64,000 nt of DNA from Parabacteroides sp. PF5-6 (GTDB lineage Bacteria; Bacteroidota; Bacteroidia; Bacteroidales; Tannerellaceae): assembly GCF_029504695.1 (NCBI RefSeq), contig NZ_JAQFIN010000006.1, positions 124,001 to 188,000 of the forward strand, given 5' to 3'. The notes under the pieces are model-generated. The model did no database searches and was not told where the DNA came from. It saw nothing but the letters and a program-made list of their open reading frames with translations. Of this stretch, positions 7,854 to 15,403 are shown piece after piece. Made by a program: the position numbers and the translations under genes. Positions within the stretch are counted from its first letter, which is position 1. Every line of letters begins with the position of its first letter.

Positions 7854-8678
7854 TCAACGCGCTCTCTTAATATCGCCGGAACCGGAAACCCGTTTGTTGA
7901 CCGAAGCCTCGCCGGTGTAACGGATATCCCCACTGCCGGAAGCTTTGGCTTCCAACGTATGCGTGGCATTCACCCGTATATCTCCACTGCCGCTCACACT
8001 GGCTTCAAGGTATTTCACCGGGAAATCGTAGCCTTTAAGGTCGCCACTTCCGGATACGCCAAAGCTTCCTTCTTCCGCACGCCCTTTCAAAGAGGCATCC
8101 CCCGAGCCGGAAACCTTACACTGGATCGTATTTGTCACTAAATCATTGGCATACAGATCGCCCGAGCCACTGATAAGAAACTCACAGGCATCCATGCGAA
8201 CGGGACGGTTCAGGTAGATGTCCGTAGCTCCCGAACCTTTAATATACAGGCTCTCCCCTTCCAGATCACTTTGCAGGTTAAAATCCATACAGCCCGAGAC
8301 AATAAGTGAGGTCAACCGTTTCGATTTCCCTTCGATAACCAGACGGGTAGGTTCCAGCCGGGTCGTTTTCCCTTTGGAAGAGATCGTCAGTTGCCCTTTC
8401 GAGCAATGGATTTCGAGCAGCGGCAGAATATTCTCGTCGGTAGTCACAGCTAGCGATTCACCGCCTCTCGATTGGGAATAATTAAACACAGGAATCCCCT
8501 TTTTCCCTGCATTATTGGGGCATTGAATCCCACTCCCTAATACAATCTCCTGATAGCCCGAAACGTTAATCTCCTTTGTAATGATCTTCCCATTCCCCTT
8601 TACTTTCCCATTAATCATCTCTTTCGGCGAGGCACACGACAAGACCAATAAGGCCAACACAAATACTTTTAATTTCAT
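7854..8678 (-). CDS. Head-GIN domain (DUF2807) lipoprotein, SGSG type
   Basis: Fourth head-GIN paralogue, 274 residues, transcribed separately from the other three (182-bp gap with hairpin and promoter). The lipoprotein signal MKLKVFVLALLVLSC puts the lipidated Cys at 15. The repeat motif is a very regular SGSGD, about seven times, predicting a highly uniform beta-solenoid. It shares the NGKVKGNGKI start and the KRLTSLIVSGCMDF stretch with the SGVG paralogue, so those two are probably the closest pair. No clear TAnnTTTG element is visible in its upstream region. Confidence 0.82.
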   Translation of the reverse strand: MKLKVFVLALLVLSCASPKEMINGKVKGNGKIITKEINVSGYQEIVLGSGIQCPNNAGKKGIPVFNYSQSRGGESLAVTTDENILPLLEIHCSKGQLTISSKGKTTRLEPTRLVIEGKSKRLTSLIVSGCMDFNLQSDLEGESLYIKGSGATDIYLNRPVRMDACEFLISGSGDLYANDLVTNTIQCKVSGSGDASLKGRAEEGSFGVSGSGDLKGYDFPVKYLEASVSGSGDIRVNATHTLEAKASGSGDIRYTGEASVNKRVSGSGDIKRAR

Positions 8679-8800
8679 AATTATTCATTTATTATATAGT
8701 CATCTACCTGTAAGACGAACGACCCTGGCAAAGGGTTGCATTTTTATTTGAAAAATATTCGTAGTTGCAGAAATGACAATACGATATGTTAAAAAGTGTT

Positions 8801-8888
8801 CCTATATATAGTACGAGCTCATACTATATATAGTACGGCGCCATACTATAGGTAGTACGAGCGAATACTACCTATAGGAGTAACAAAG
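8801..8888 (-). repeat. 3'-end tandem array E (22-bp palindromic units)
   Basis: Three exact 22-bp units (8801-8822, 8823-8844, 8845-8866) and a partial fourth (8867-8888). Centres are near-palindromes: TAGTACGAGCTCATACTA and TAGTACGGCGCCATACTA each fold with one mismatch, and junctions form ACTATATATAGT. The array ends 9 bases from the TGA of the creatininase gene. The rest of the 8679-8897 gap holds no gene. Confidence 0.8.
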
Positions 8889-8897
8889 TGTCAAATT

Positions 8898-9668
8898 TCA
8901 GGATAAACGAAATGAGGAATATAATTCTTCGGTAGTCAGTTCGATCAGGAATGTGGCTAATTTATCGGTGACGGCGGCGGCGTATCGTTTGCCTTTTTCG
9001 GCGGTGGATTGGTGTGGACAACCGATTCCGGTATCTTGAGACACCTTACTCCAGTTGCGGGGAATCCAGCCCACGCCTTCGCGCAGCGTTTGTATCCGGA
9101 AGGGGGTATAGGTACCATCACCGGCAACCGACAGGTCGACCAGCTCCGGACGGTAATGCATCAGGACGGAGGTTTCCAGTTCACCGGCATGATCGTCCGG
9201 CATGTCGAAGTAGTCTTTTTGCGGAATGATTTTAAACCAATCGGCTGAGGCGATCAGGAAAGAAGGATAGTCAACCGCCAGGTCGCGAATCATATTCTTA
9301 AAACTATTGCCGCCATGCCCGTTTACAATAATCAGTTTATGGATATTTTGCCGGATAAGCGAATCAACAATATCCGTTAAGATCGCCTTTTGCGTCTCGT
9401 ATCTCCCATGCAAACAGAAGGGCAGGCCCACCTGTCCCGGGTTTTGTGAACCCAGAGGGATAAAAGGTAACACCATGCCACGTACACCTCTGCGTTCATG
9501 CGCTTTGGCCACCGCATCTATGGCTACGTCATGCGCCAGATAGCAATCAGCCAGGTAAGGCAAATGATAATTATGCGGTTCAGTCGCCCCCCAGGGCAAT
9601 ACCGCATAGTCGTAAGTAAGATCTTTCGTATCGTTGTATTTTGCCGTAAGTAAATCGGATGCATTCAT
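8898..9668 (-). CDS. Creatininase-family amidohydrolase
   Basis: Cytoplasmic metal-dependent amidohydrolase of the creatininase/MftE superfamily (PF02633); the true substrate is uncertain and in Bacteroidetes is rarely creatinine. Seen: LPWGATEPHNYHLP near the N-terminus (acid and His metal ligands), VNGHGGNSF in the middle (His-Gly-Gly-Asn, the family signature) and DDHAGELETS (Asp/His/Glu ligands). I start it at 9668 because a full promoter at 9701-9732 lies between this ATG and an upstream in-frame ATG at 9815. The resulting 256 residues are the normal family length. Monocistronic; array E follows its stop. Confidence 0.87.
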   Translation of the reverse strand: MNASDLLTAKYNDTKDLTYDYAVLPWGATEPHNYHLPYLADCYLAHDVAIDAVAKAHERRGVRGMVLPFIPLGSQNPGQVGLPFCLHGRYETQKAILTDIVDSLIRQNIHKLIIVNGHGGNSFKNMIRDLAVDYPSFLIASADWFKIIPQKDYFDMPDDHAGELETSVLMHYRPELVDLSVAGDGTYTPFRIQTLREGVGWIPRNWSKVSQDTGIGCPHQSTAEKGKRYAAAVTDKLATFLIELTTEELYSSFRLS

Positions 9669-9700
9669 ATCAGAGTATTTTAGAGGTTTGAAACAAAGGT

Positions 9701-9732
9701 CAAAGATAATTCTTAATCGACAACCTGTCAAC
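9701..9732 (-). promoter_or_regulatory. Promoter of the creatininase-family gene
   Basis: Minus strand: -33 GTTG (9729-9732), 20-bp spacer, -7 TATCTTTG (9701-9708). Decides the start codon at 9668. Confidence 0.65.
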
Positions 9733-9886
9733 TCAGACGCAATATCTTTCAACGTTTGCATTCTCTTAGAATAATATAGAATATTTAACCTGCTATAAGG
9801 GTGATGTAGACACACGGGCTGGATTAATAAAACTACTTTTGCGTCAATTAATTTTTTTTACACCCCAATTAGATTTATAGAAATAC

Positions 9887-11245
9887 ATGAAATTAAACGC
9901 AATGTTAGAACAAACCGGGATAAACCGAAGAGAATTTTTGAAGTACGCAGCCGTTGCCGGCTCTTTATCGTTTTTAAATACACAGAAAGCAGAAGCTTTT
10001 TCAAGTAACGCCAAAGGGAGAATTGTGATTATCGGAGCGGGTGCTGCCGGTTTGAGCCTGGCGGCCCGCTTGAGGAAATGGCTGAAAAAACCGGATCTTA
10101 CACTGATCGATCCGGCCGATCGCCAGTTTTATCAACCGGGATTTACGTTGATTGCTTCGGGCGTGTATCAGCCCGGAGAGGTCTGGAAGAAACAGGAGGA
10201 TTGCATTCCGAAGGATATCCGCTGGATCAAAGAGGCGGTGGTGGCTGTCGATCCGGTGGCCAACCGGGTGACTACTTCGGGCAATCAGAAGATCGACTAT
10301 GATTTTCTGGTCATCGCGCCGGGCATTCAGATCCATTGGGATTGGATCGAAGGGTTCGACTATTCCAAACTTGGACAGGGGAATGCACATTCTATCTATG
10401 ATTTCCAGGGAGCACAAAAGACATGGCAGGCCATGCAGGAGTTTTCGCGCACCGGAGGCAAAGGCGTATATACCGACACCTACACCAAGCATAAATGCGG
10501 TGGGGCACCGAAGAAAATCTGCCTTTTGACCGAACATTACACGCGCAAGCAGCAAACTCGCGAGACGGTGGACCTGCATTTCTATACCGCCTCCAAGCAA
10601 TTATACGATGTGCCCTATTTCACGCCGCGCCTGTTGGATATTTATGCCGAGCGGCATATTCCGATCAACCTGACCACCCGCGTGAAAGGGATCGATACGG
10701 CAGCCAAACAGGTGTATCTGGAGAAAACGGAAACCGTGGGCGACCAGAAGATTATCACCCCGATCAAGGAAGATTACGATTTCCTGCATTTCACCCCCCC
10801 AATGTCGGCACCCGACTTCGTGCGCCAGGCAGGCCTCGACAGCGCAGACGGCACTGTGCCCGAACAGAGCTGGGTGGCAGTCGACAAAGAAACATTGATT
10901 CACAAGAACTACCCGAATATCATCGCCTTGGGCGATTGCGCAGGTATCCCGACCAGCAAGACCTCTGCGGCTACGCGTATGCAGGTACCTATCGCCGGCA
11001 AAAACCTGATCGCCCTGATGGAGGGGAAAGAACCCACCGAGAGGTACGACGGATATGCCGCCTGCCCGATCGTGACCGACTACGGCCATGTGTTGATGTG
11101 TGAGTTCGACTACAGCAAGGAGCGTAAAAGCTCGTTCCCGTTCAGTTGGATGAATGCCTCCCAGGAGCTTCGCCTCGCCTGGCTGGTGAAAGTCTATATG
11201 CTGAAGCCCCTCTATTTTTATGGGATGCTGAAGGGGAAAGCCTAA
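9887..11245 (+). CDS. sqr: Sulfide:quinone oxidoreductase, Tat-exported
   Basis: FAD enzyme that oxidises sulfide and passes electrons to membrane quinone. Seen: a twin-arginine signal (NRREFLKYAAVAGSLSFL, Arg14-Arg15), FAD-binding GAGAAG (50-55), the redox-active cysteine block KCGGAPKKI with Cys204, and ALGDCAGIPTSKT near 350-365, the C-terminal FAD site typical of this family. A Cys-rich pair (CPIVTDYGHVLMC) lies near the C-terminus. 452 residues is normal. The Tat signal implies folding and FAD loading before export. A related flavocytochrome-c sulfide dehydrogenase role cannot be fully excluded, but no cytochrome gene is adjacent. A terminator follows. Confidence 0.85.
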   Translation: MKLNAMLEQTGINRREFLKYAAVAGSLSFLNTQKAEAFSSNAKGRIVIIGAGAAGLSLAARLRKWLKKPDLTLIDPADRQFYQPGFTLIASGVYQPGEVWKKQEDCIPKDIRWIKEAVVAVDPVANRVTTSGNQKIDYDFLVIAPGIQIHWDWIEGFDYSKLGQGNAHSIYDFQGAQKTWQAMQEFSRTGGKGVYTDTYTKHKCGGAPKKICLLTEHYTRKQQTRETVDLHFYTASKQLYDVPYFTPRLLDIYAERHIPINLTTRVKGIDTAAKQVYLEKTETVGDQKIITPIKEDYDFLHFTPPMSAPDFVRQAGLDSADGTVPEQSWVAVDKETLIHKNYPNIIALGDCAGIPTSKTSAATRMQVPIAGKNLIALMEGKEPTERYDGYAACPIVTDYGHVLMCEFDYSKERKSSFPFSWMNASQELRLAWLVKVYMLKPLYFYGMLKGKA

Positions 11246-11250
11246 GAAAC

Positions 11251-11328
11251 AATTATGAATTATGAATTATGAGTTATGAGAGAGAAGAGGAAATCCTGTT
11301 CTCATAACTCATAATTCATAATTTTTTT
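11251..11328 (+). terminator. Terminator of the sulfide:quinone oxidoreductase gene
   Basis: A perfect 23-bp stem (11258-11280 with 11301-11323) of AATTATG/CATAACT repeats, followed immediately by eight T. Second copy of the element seen at 5210-5274. Confidence 0.8.
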
Positions 11329-11365
11329 TACTTATATTTACGCCGCAATTAAATCTAAACAGCAC

Positions 11366-12958
11366 ATGAGAAAACAGCTATTTTTATTCCTCGCACTCTG
11401 CGCGTTATGGAACTCAAGCGCCGCACAAGAAATCGAGTATTCACAGCCGGTAAATGATCCGGAAAGTTGTACCAGTATTATGGTTGGGAAAAAGGCTTCG
11501 GCAGACGGATCGGTCATGACGAGCCACACCTGTGACGGGAATTACCGCACCTGGATGGAGATCGTTCCCGCCCGGCAGTATGATAAAGATACGGTAGTGG
11601 CCGTTTACGACGGGTTGATGCATACCGAGTTTATCGCCGACAAAAGCAAATGGGTCCTGAAAGGGACGATTCCACAGGTTCGATCTACCTATCAGTTTCT
11701 GAACACGTCGTACCCCTGTTTCAACGAGAAGCAACTGGGCATCGGCGAAACGACCATTACCGGACGTAAGGAATTGGTCAACAAAAACGGGATGTTTATG
11801 ATCGAAGAACTTCAACGCCTCGCTTTGGAACGTTGCACGACTGCCCGGGAGGCGATCCGCCTGATGGGCGAACTGATCAAGACCTACGGTTATGCCGACA
11901 GTGGCGAGTGCCTGACGATTGCCGATACCCAAGAGGTATGGCACTTTGAAGTTTTTGGCGAAGGGCCGGACAAAGTCGGTGGCGTATGGGCGGCAATCCG
12001 TATTCCGGACGACCATGTAGGCGTTTCCGCCAATATCCCGCGCATCTCTAAGATTGATCGGAAAGATCCGAATTGCATGGCTTCCGACAATGTGTTCGAC
12101 GTAGCCAAGAAATTGGGTTACTGGGATGGAAAAGAAACGTTCTCGTTCTGGAAAGCCTACGGAGGCGGCAAGAAAGCCTTTAATATCCGGGAGTTCTTTA
12201 TCCTGAACTACCTGGCGCCATCGTTGCACCTTTCGTACGATGCCGAAGAACTTCCTTTCACCATCAAACCGGAGAAACCCGTTGCCGCAACGGATGTCAT
12301 GGCGCTCCTGCGCCAGACTTACGAAGGCACGGAATGGGATATGACGCAGAACCTGAAGGTGTCGGTAAAGAACCGGGAGACCGGCGAGACTGAAGTCATC
12401 ACCAGCCCCTCGGCTAACCCGTGGATGATTCCCGATATGGTGAATATGCTGAATGGCATCCAGGACAGTACGGTGGTGCGCTACCGTTTGGTGTCTGTTC
12501 CACAATGTTCTTATTCGGTCGTGATCCAGTTGCGCGACTGGTTGCCCGATGCAATTGGCGGGGTAACCTGGCTTTCTTTCGACAATCCGGGACAAAGTCC
12601 GCGCATCCCCATTTTTTGCGGTTCCACCGTACTTCCTGAGTGTTTTGGCATTTGTGGGCAACATCGCTTCCGCGAGGACGCTGTGGTATGGAAATACCGC
12701 CAGGCGAACAAGCTGGCGACCGTAAGATGGGGGCTCACAAGAGACAAAATGAACGGTTCCATCGTATATTTCGAGGAGAAGGGGCAACGCGAGCTTCCTT
12801 TCGTCGAAGCGACCTATCAGCAGATCCGGGAGAAAGAGGGCGAAGAAGCTGCCCGCGCGTTCCTTACAGGCTATACCAATGACTTCGCCGGAGCTACGAT
12901 GCTCCGCTGGGAAGAGCTGAAAGGGGAATTCTGGAAGATGTTTGCCAGAGGATTCTGA
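11366..12958 (+). CDS. Secreted peptidase family C69 dipeptidase
   Basis: Ntn-hydrolase-fold dipeptidase (PepD/C69, PF03577). A signal peptide (MRKQLFLFLALCALWNSSAA) leads to a mature region where Cys35 (PESCTSIMVGKKASADGS) is the predicted nucleophile, followed by the typical SHTCDGN segment. 530 residues matches the family. Because the Cys is not directly after the signal peptidase site, a short propeptide (QEIEYSQPVNDPES) probably needs removal. It begins a plus-strand run with a C1 peptidase and a TlpA-like protein, all exported, suggesting peptide scavenging in the periplasm. No strong promoter is seen. Confidence 0.88.
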   Translation: MRKQLFLFLALCALWNSSAAQEIEYSQPVNDPESCTSIMVGKKASADGSVMTSHTCDGNYRTWMEIVPARQYDKDTVVAVYDGLMHTEFIADKSKWVLKGTIPQVRSTYQFLNTSYPCFNEKQLGIGETTITGRKELVNKNGMFMIEELQRLALERCTTAREAIRLMGELIKTYGYADSGECLTIADTQEVWHFEVFGEGPDKVGGVWAAIRIPDDHVGVSANIPRISKIDRKDPNCMASDNVFDVAKKLGYWDGKETFSFWKAYGGGKKAFNIREFFILNYLAPSLHLSYDAEELPFTIKPEKPVAATDVMALLRQTYEGTEWDMTQNLKVSVKNRETGETEVITSPSANPWMIPDMVNMLNGIQDSTVVRYRLVSVPQCSYSVVIQLRDWLPDAIGGVTWLSFDNPGQSPRIPIFCGSTVLPECFGICGQHRFREDAVVWKYRQANKLATVRWGLTRDKMNGSIVYFEEKGQRELPFVEATYQQIREKEGEEAARAFLTGYTNDFAGATMLRWEELKGEFWKMFARGF

Positions 12959-12983
12959 TCGAATGCCAGTTACCGGCATTCGA
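12959..12983 (+). terminator. Hairpin after the C69 dipeptidase gene
   Basis: A 9-bp perfect stem TCGAATGCC/GGCATTCGA with a 7-base loop begins right after the stop codon. No T-run follows; instead there are short AATTGATA repeats to 13011. It may attenuate rather than stop transcription. Confidence 0.45.
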
Positions 12984-13034
12984 TAATTGAGAATTGATAA
13001 TTGATAATTAAATGTTTTGATAATTCGTATTCAC

Positions 13035-14204
13035 ATGAAAAAGAGTATTATGATTTTGGCGCTGATCTTATCCGTAGGCAGCGCATTTGCACAGGGATAT
13101 CAATTTACGGACGTGAAGCGGTTAGCCGCTACACCGGTGAAGAATCAGGCATCGACAGGGACTTGCTGGTGTTTTGCCACAGTGTCTTTCCTCGAAGCAG
13201 AACTGTTGCGTACGGGAAAAGGAGAGTATGACCTCTCGGAAATGTTCCTCGTGCGCCAGAAATACATGAACCAACTGCAGGACAACTACCTGCGCCGGGG
13301 CAAAGGCAATATCAGCCAGGGGAGCCTTTCTCATACGGCGATCAACGCATTCCTTCAGGTAGGGATCGTGCCGGAAGAGGTGTATAATGGCATCAATTAT
13401 GACTCAGAACGTCACAACCACGGGGAATTGGCGCGCTACCTGAAAGGCATTGCCGATGTTGCCGTGGAACTGAAACACCGCAGCCCGGAATACGATAAAC
13501 TGGTGAAGAACCTGTTTGATACGTACCTGGGAGAAGTGCCCGAGAAGTTCACTTACAAAGGGAAAGAGTATACGCCGAAGTCCTTTGCAGCTTCACTGGG
13601 CCTGAATATGGACGATTATGTAGAACTGACCAGCTTTACGCACCACCCGTATTACACGCAGTTCGAAGTGGAAGTGCCCGACAACTGGGAACATGGAAAA
13701 ATGTACAACCTGCCGTTGGATGAACTGATGGAAACCATGAACTACTCCCTGGATAAAGGGTATACGGTTTGCTGGGACGGCGACGTGAGCGAAAAGGGCT
13801 TTTCGCATACCAACGGCGTAGCAATCAATCCGGAAGTGGCTAAAACGGAAGACCTGTCGGGAAGCGACCGCGCCCGTTTCGAAGGTATGAGTATGACGCA
13901 ACGCCTGGAAGAAGTATATAAATTCGAACGCCCTTACCCGGAAGTCATGGTTACGCCCGAAGTGCGCCAGCAAGGCTTTGAGAAGTTTGTGACGACCGAC
14001 GACCACCTGATGCACGTCACCGGTATTGTAAAAGACCAGAACGGCACGCCTTATTATATTACGAAGAACTCCTGGGGGACGGAACGCAATACGTTCGGCG
14101 GTTACCTGAATATGTCGGAGAGCTACGTACGCGCCAAGACCATCTTTATCCTGGTGCACAAAGACGCGATCCCCAAGGCGATCCGCACGAAATTAGGGAT
14201 TTGA
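13035..14204 (+). CDS. Exported C1-family aminopeptidase (PepC/bleomycin hydrolase-like)
   Basis: Papain-fold cysteine peptidase of the bleomycin hydrolase group (PF03051). Start placed at 13035 (MKKSIMILALILSVGSAFAQ), which gives a clean signal peptide; six extra residues upstream would spoil it. Catalytic set: Cys44 in QASTGTCWCF, His in DDHLMHVTGI and Asn in YITKNSWGTE. 389 residues, slightly short for PepC (about 440). Usual PepC is cytosolic, so the signal peptide marks the exported Bacteroidetes variant. It lies between the C69 dipeptidase and the TlpA-like gene, 18 bases upstream of the latter. Confidence 0.87.
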   Translation: MKKSIMILALILSVGSAFAQGYQFTDVKRLAATPVKNQASTGTCWCFATVSFLEAELLRTGKGEYDLSEMFLVRQKYMNQLQDNYLRRGKGNISQGSLSHTAINAFLQVGIVPEEVYNGINYDSERHNHGELARYLKGIADVAVELKHRSPEYDKLVKNLFDTYLGEVPEKFTYKGKEYTPKSFAASLGLNMDDYVELTSFTHHPYYTQFEVEVPDNWEHGKMYNLPLDELMETMNYSLDKGYTVCWDGDVSEKGFSHTNGVAINPEVAKTEDLSGSDRARFEGMSMTQRLEEVYKFERPYPEVMVTPEVRQQGFEKFVTTDDHLMHVTGIVKDQNGTPYYITKNSWGTERNTFGGYLNMSESYVRAKTIFILVHKDAIPKAIRTKLGI

Positions 14205-14222
14205 CTACTAATTTAAAAATAA

Positions 14223-15305
14223 ATGAGAAAGATCAACAAAATCATTGCTTCTGTAATAGTTACCGGAAGCATACTGGCGGGGTGTTCGTCCCCAAATACT
14301 TATACTGTAACGGGAACCCTTCCGAATGACTCGTTCGATGGAAAGTATATCTACCTCTACGCGAATGACCAGAACGCGAATATTGACAGTGTGATCGTCA
14401 CAGACAAAAACTTCGTTTTCACCGGAACAATTCAGACTCCGATACTGACGATTATCAACGTTAGCCGGGAGATATACGCAGAGGTGGTGTTGGAAAAAGG
14501 AAAGATCACGGTTGACTTTGAAAAGCACCTGGGCTCGCCGACTACTCCATTGAATCAAGAGTTTGTGAACTTTTCTGCCGAGCGGAAGCAATTCCAGGAA
14601 AAAGCGATGGAAGAATACAACAAACTGATGGAAGAAGTCACCGATCCTCAGGAGCAACTGCGCAAAAGAGAGGAATTCTCCAAGCAAATGGATAAAGCGT
14701 ATAGCTCTTTGCTTCTGACATATTTTGAAAGAAACAAAGATAATGCCATTGGTGCACGGGCATTTACAGACTATGCCTATTCTGCCGAACCGGATGAGGT
14801 CGATAAGCTGCTTGCCACAGCCGGTCCTAACCTGTTGGCGATGAACGCCATTCAAGACCTGAAGAAGCGGAATGAAGTATTGAAATTGACGGCTGAAGGT
14901 ATGCCTTTTACCGATTTCACCGTAGAAACGGAAGAGGGCGGTAGTGTTTCCCTGTCGGACTACGTGGGCAAAGGTAATTATGTGTTGGTTGATTTCTGGG
15001 CGAGCTGGTGCGGTCCCTGTATTCAGGAGACGCCGGTATTAGTGGAAGTCTATGAGAAATATAAAGACAAAGGCTTTATGGTGTTGGGCGTTGCCGTATG
15101 GGATCGCTTGGAAGACACAAAAGGAGCGATTGAAAAGCATGGCATCACCTGGCCGCAGATCCTTAACGCACAGACCATCCCGACCGAATTGTATGGTATC
15201 GCCGGCATCCCGCATATCATCTTGTTTGGCCCCGACGGAAAAATCGTCAAGCGTAATCTGCGCGGCGACGCCTTGAAAAAGGCGGTTGCGGAGGCGATGG
15301 ATTGA
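14223..15305 (+). CDS. TlpA-like thioredoxin lipoprotein with DUF4369
   Basis: Periplasmic or surface lipoprotein thiol oxidoreductase. Lipobox LAGC with Cys21, an N-terminal DUF4369-like beta domain (about 25-120), a charged helical linker (about 120-235) and a C-terminal AhpC/TSA-Redoxin domain with WCGPC (262-266) and a cis-Pro in GIPHI. 360 residues. In this family the protein reduces disulfides in exported proteins or cytochromes, or works in antioxidant defence; the partner is unknown. Its two upstream neighbours are secreted proteases, one of them a cysteine peptidase whose thiol may need reduction; that link is inference. Confidence 0.87.
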   Translation: MRKINKIIASVIVTGSILAGCSSPNTYTVTGTLPNDSFDGKYIYLYANDQNANIDSVIVTDKNFVFTGTIQTPILTIINVSREIYAEVVLEKGKITVDFEKHLGSPTTPLNQEFVNFSAERKQFQEKAMEEYNKLMEEVTDPQEQLRKREEFSKQMDKAYSSLLLTYFERNKDNAIGARAFTDYAYSAEPDEVDKLLATAGPNLLAMNAIQDLKKRNEVLKLTAEGMPFTDFTVETEEGGSVSLSDYVGKGNYVLVDFWASWCGPCIQETPVLVEVYEKYKDKGFMVLGVAVWDRLEDTKGAIEKHGITWPQILNAQTIPTELYGIAGIPHIILFGPDGKIVKRNLRGDALKKAVAEAMD

Positions 15306-15331
15306 ACTCAGATTATACGGATTAAATGATA

Positions 15332-15377
15332 AGGCTATGAGTCTGTAATATGTTTTACAAACTCATAGCCTATCTTT
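15332..15377. terminator. Bidirectional terminator
   Basis: An 11-bp stem AGGCTATGAGT (15332-15342) with ACTCATAGCCT (15361-15371), followed by ATCTTTTA, between convergent genes (TlpA-like and S46 peptidase). Confidence 0.65.
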
Positions 15378-15403
15378 TAATCAGCAAAATCAAAGTTCGG
15401 AAA

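Noticed and set aside
9668-9815. 49-residue N-terminal extension of the creatininase-family protein
   Set aside because: A consensus promoter (9701-9732) lies in this stretch, and the extension is not family-like.
11441-12979. A 512-residue ORF antisense to the C69 dipeptidase gene
   Set aside because: No family signature and high Arg/His content; the opposite strand has a clear protease with signal peptide and motifs. It is a shadow.
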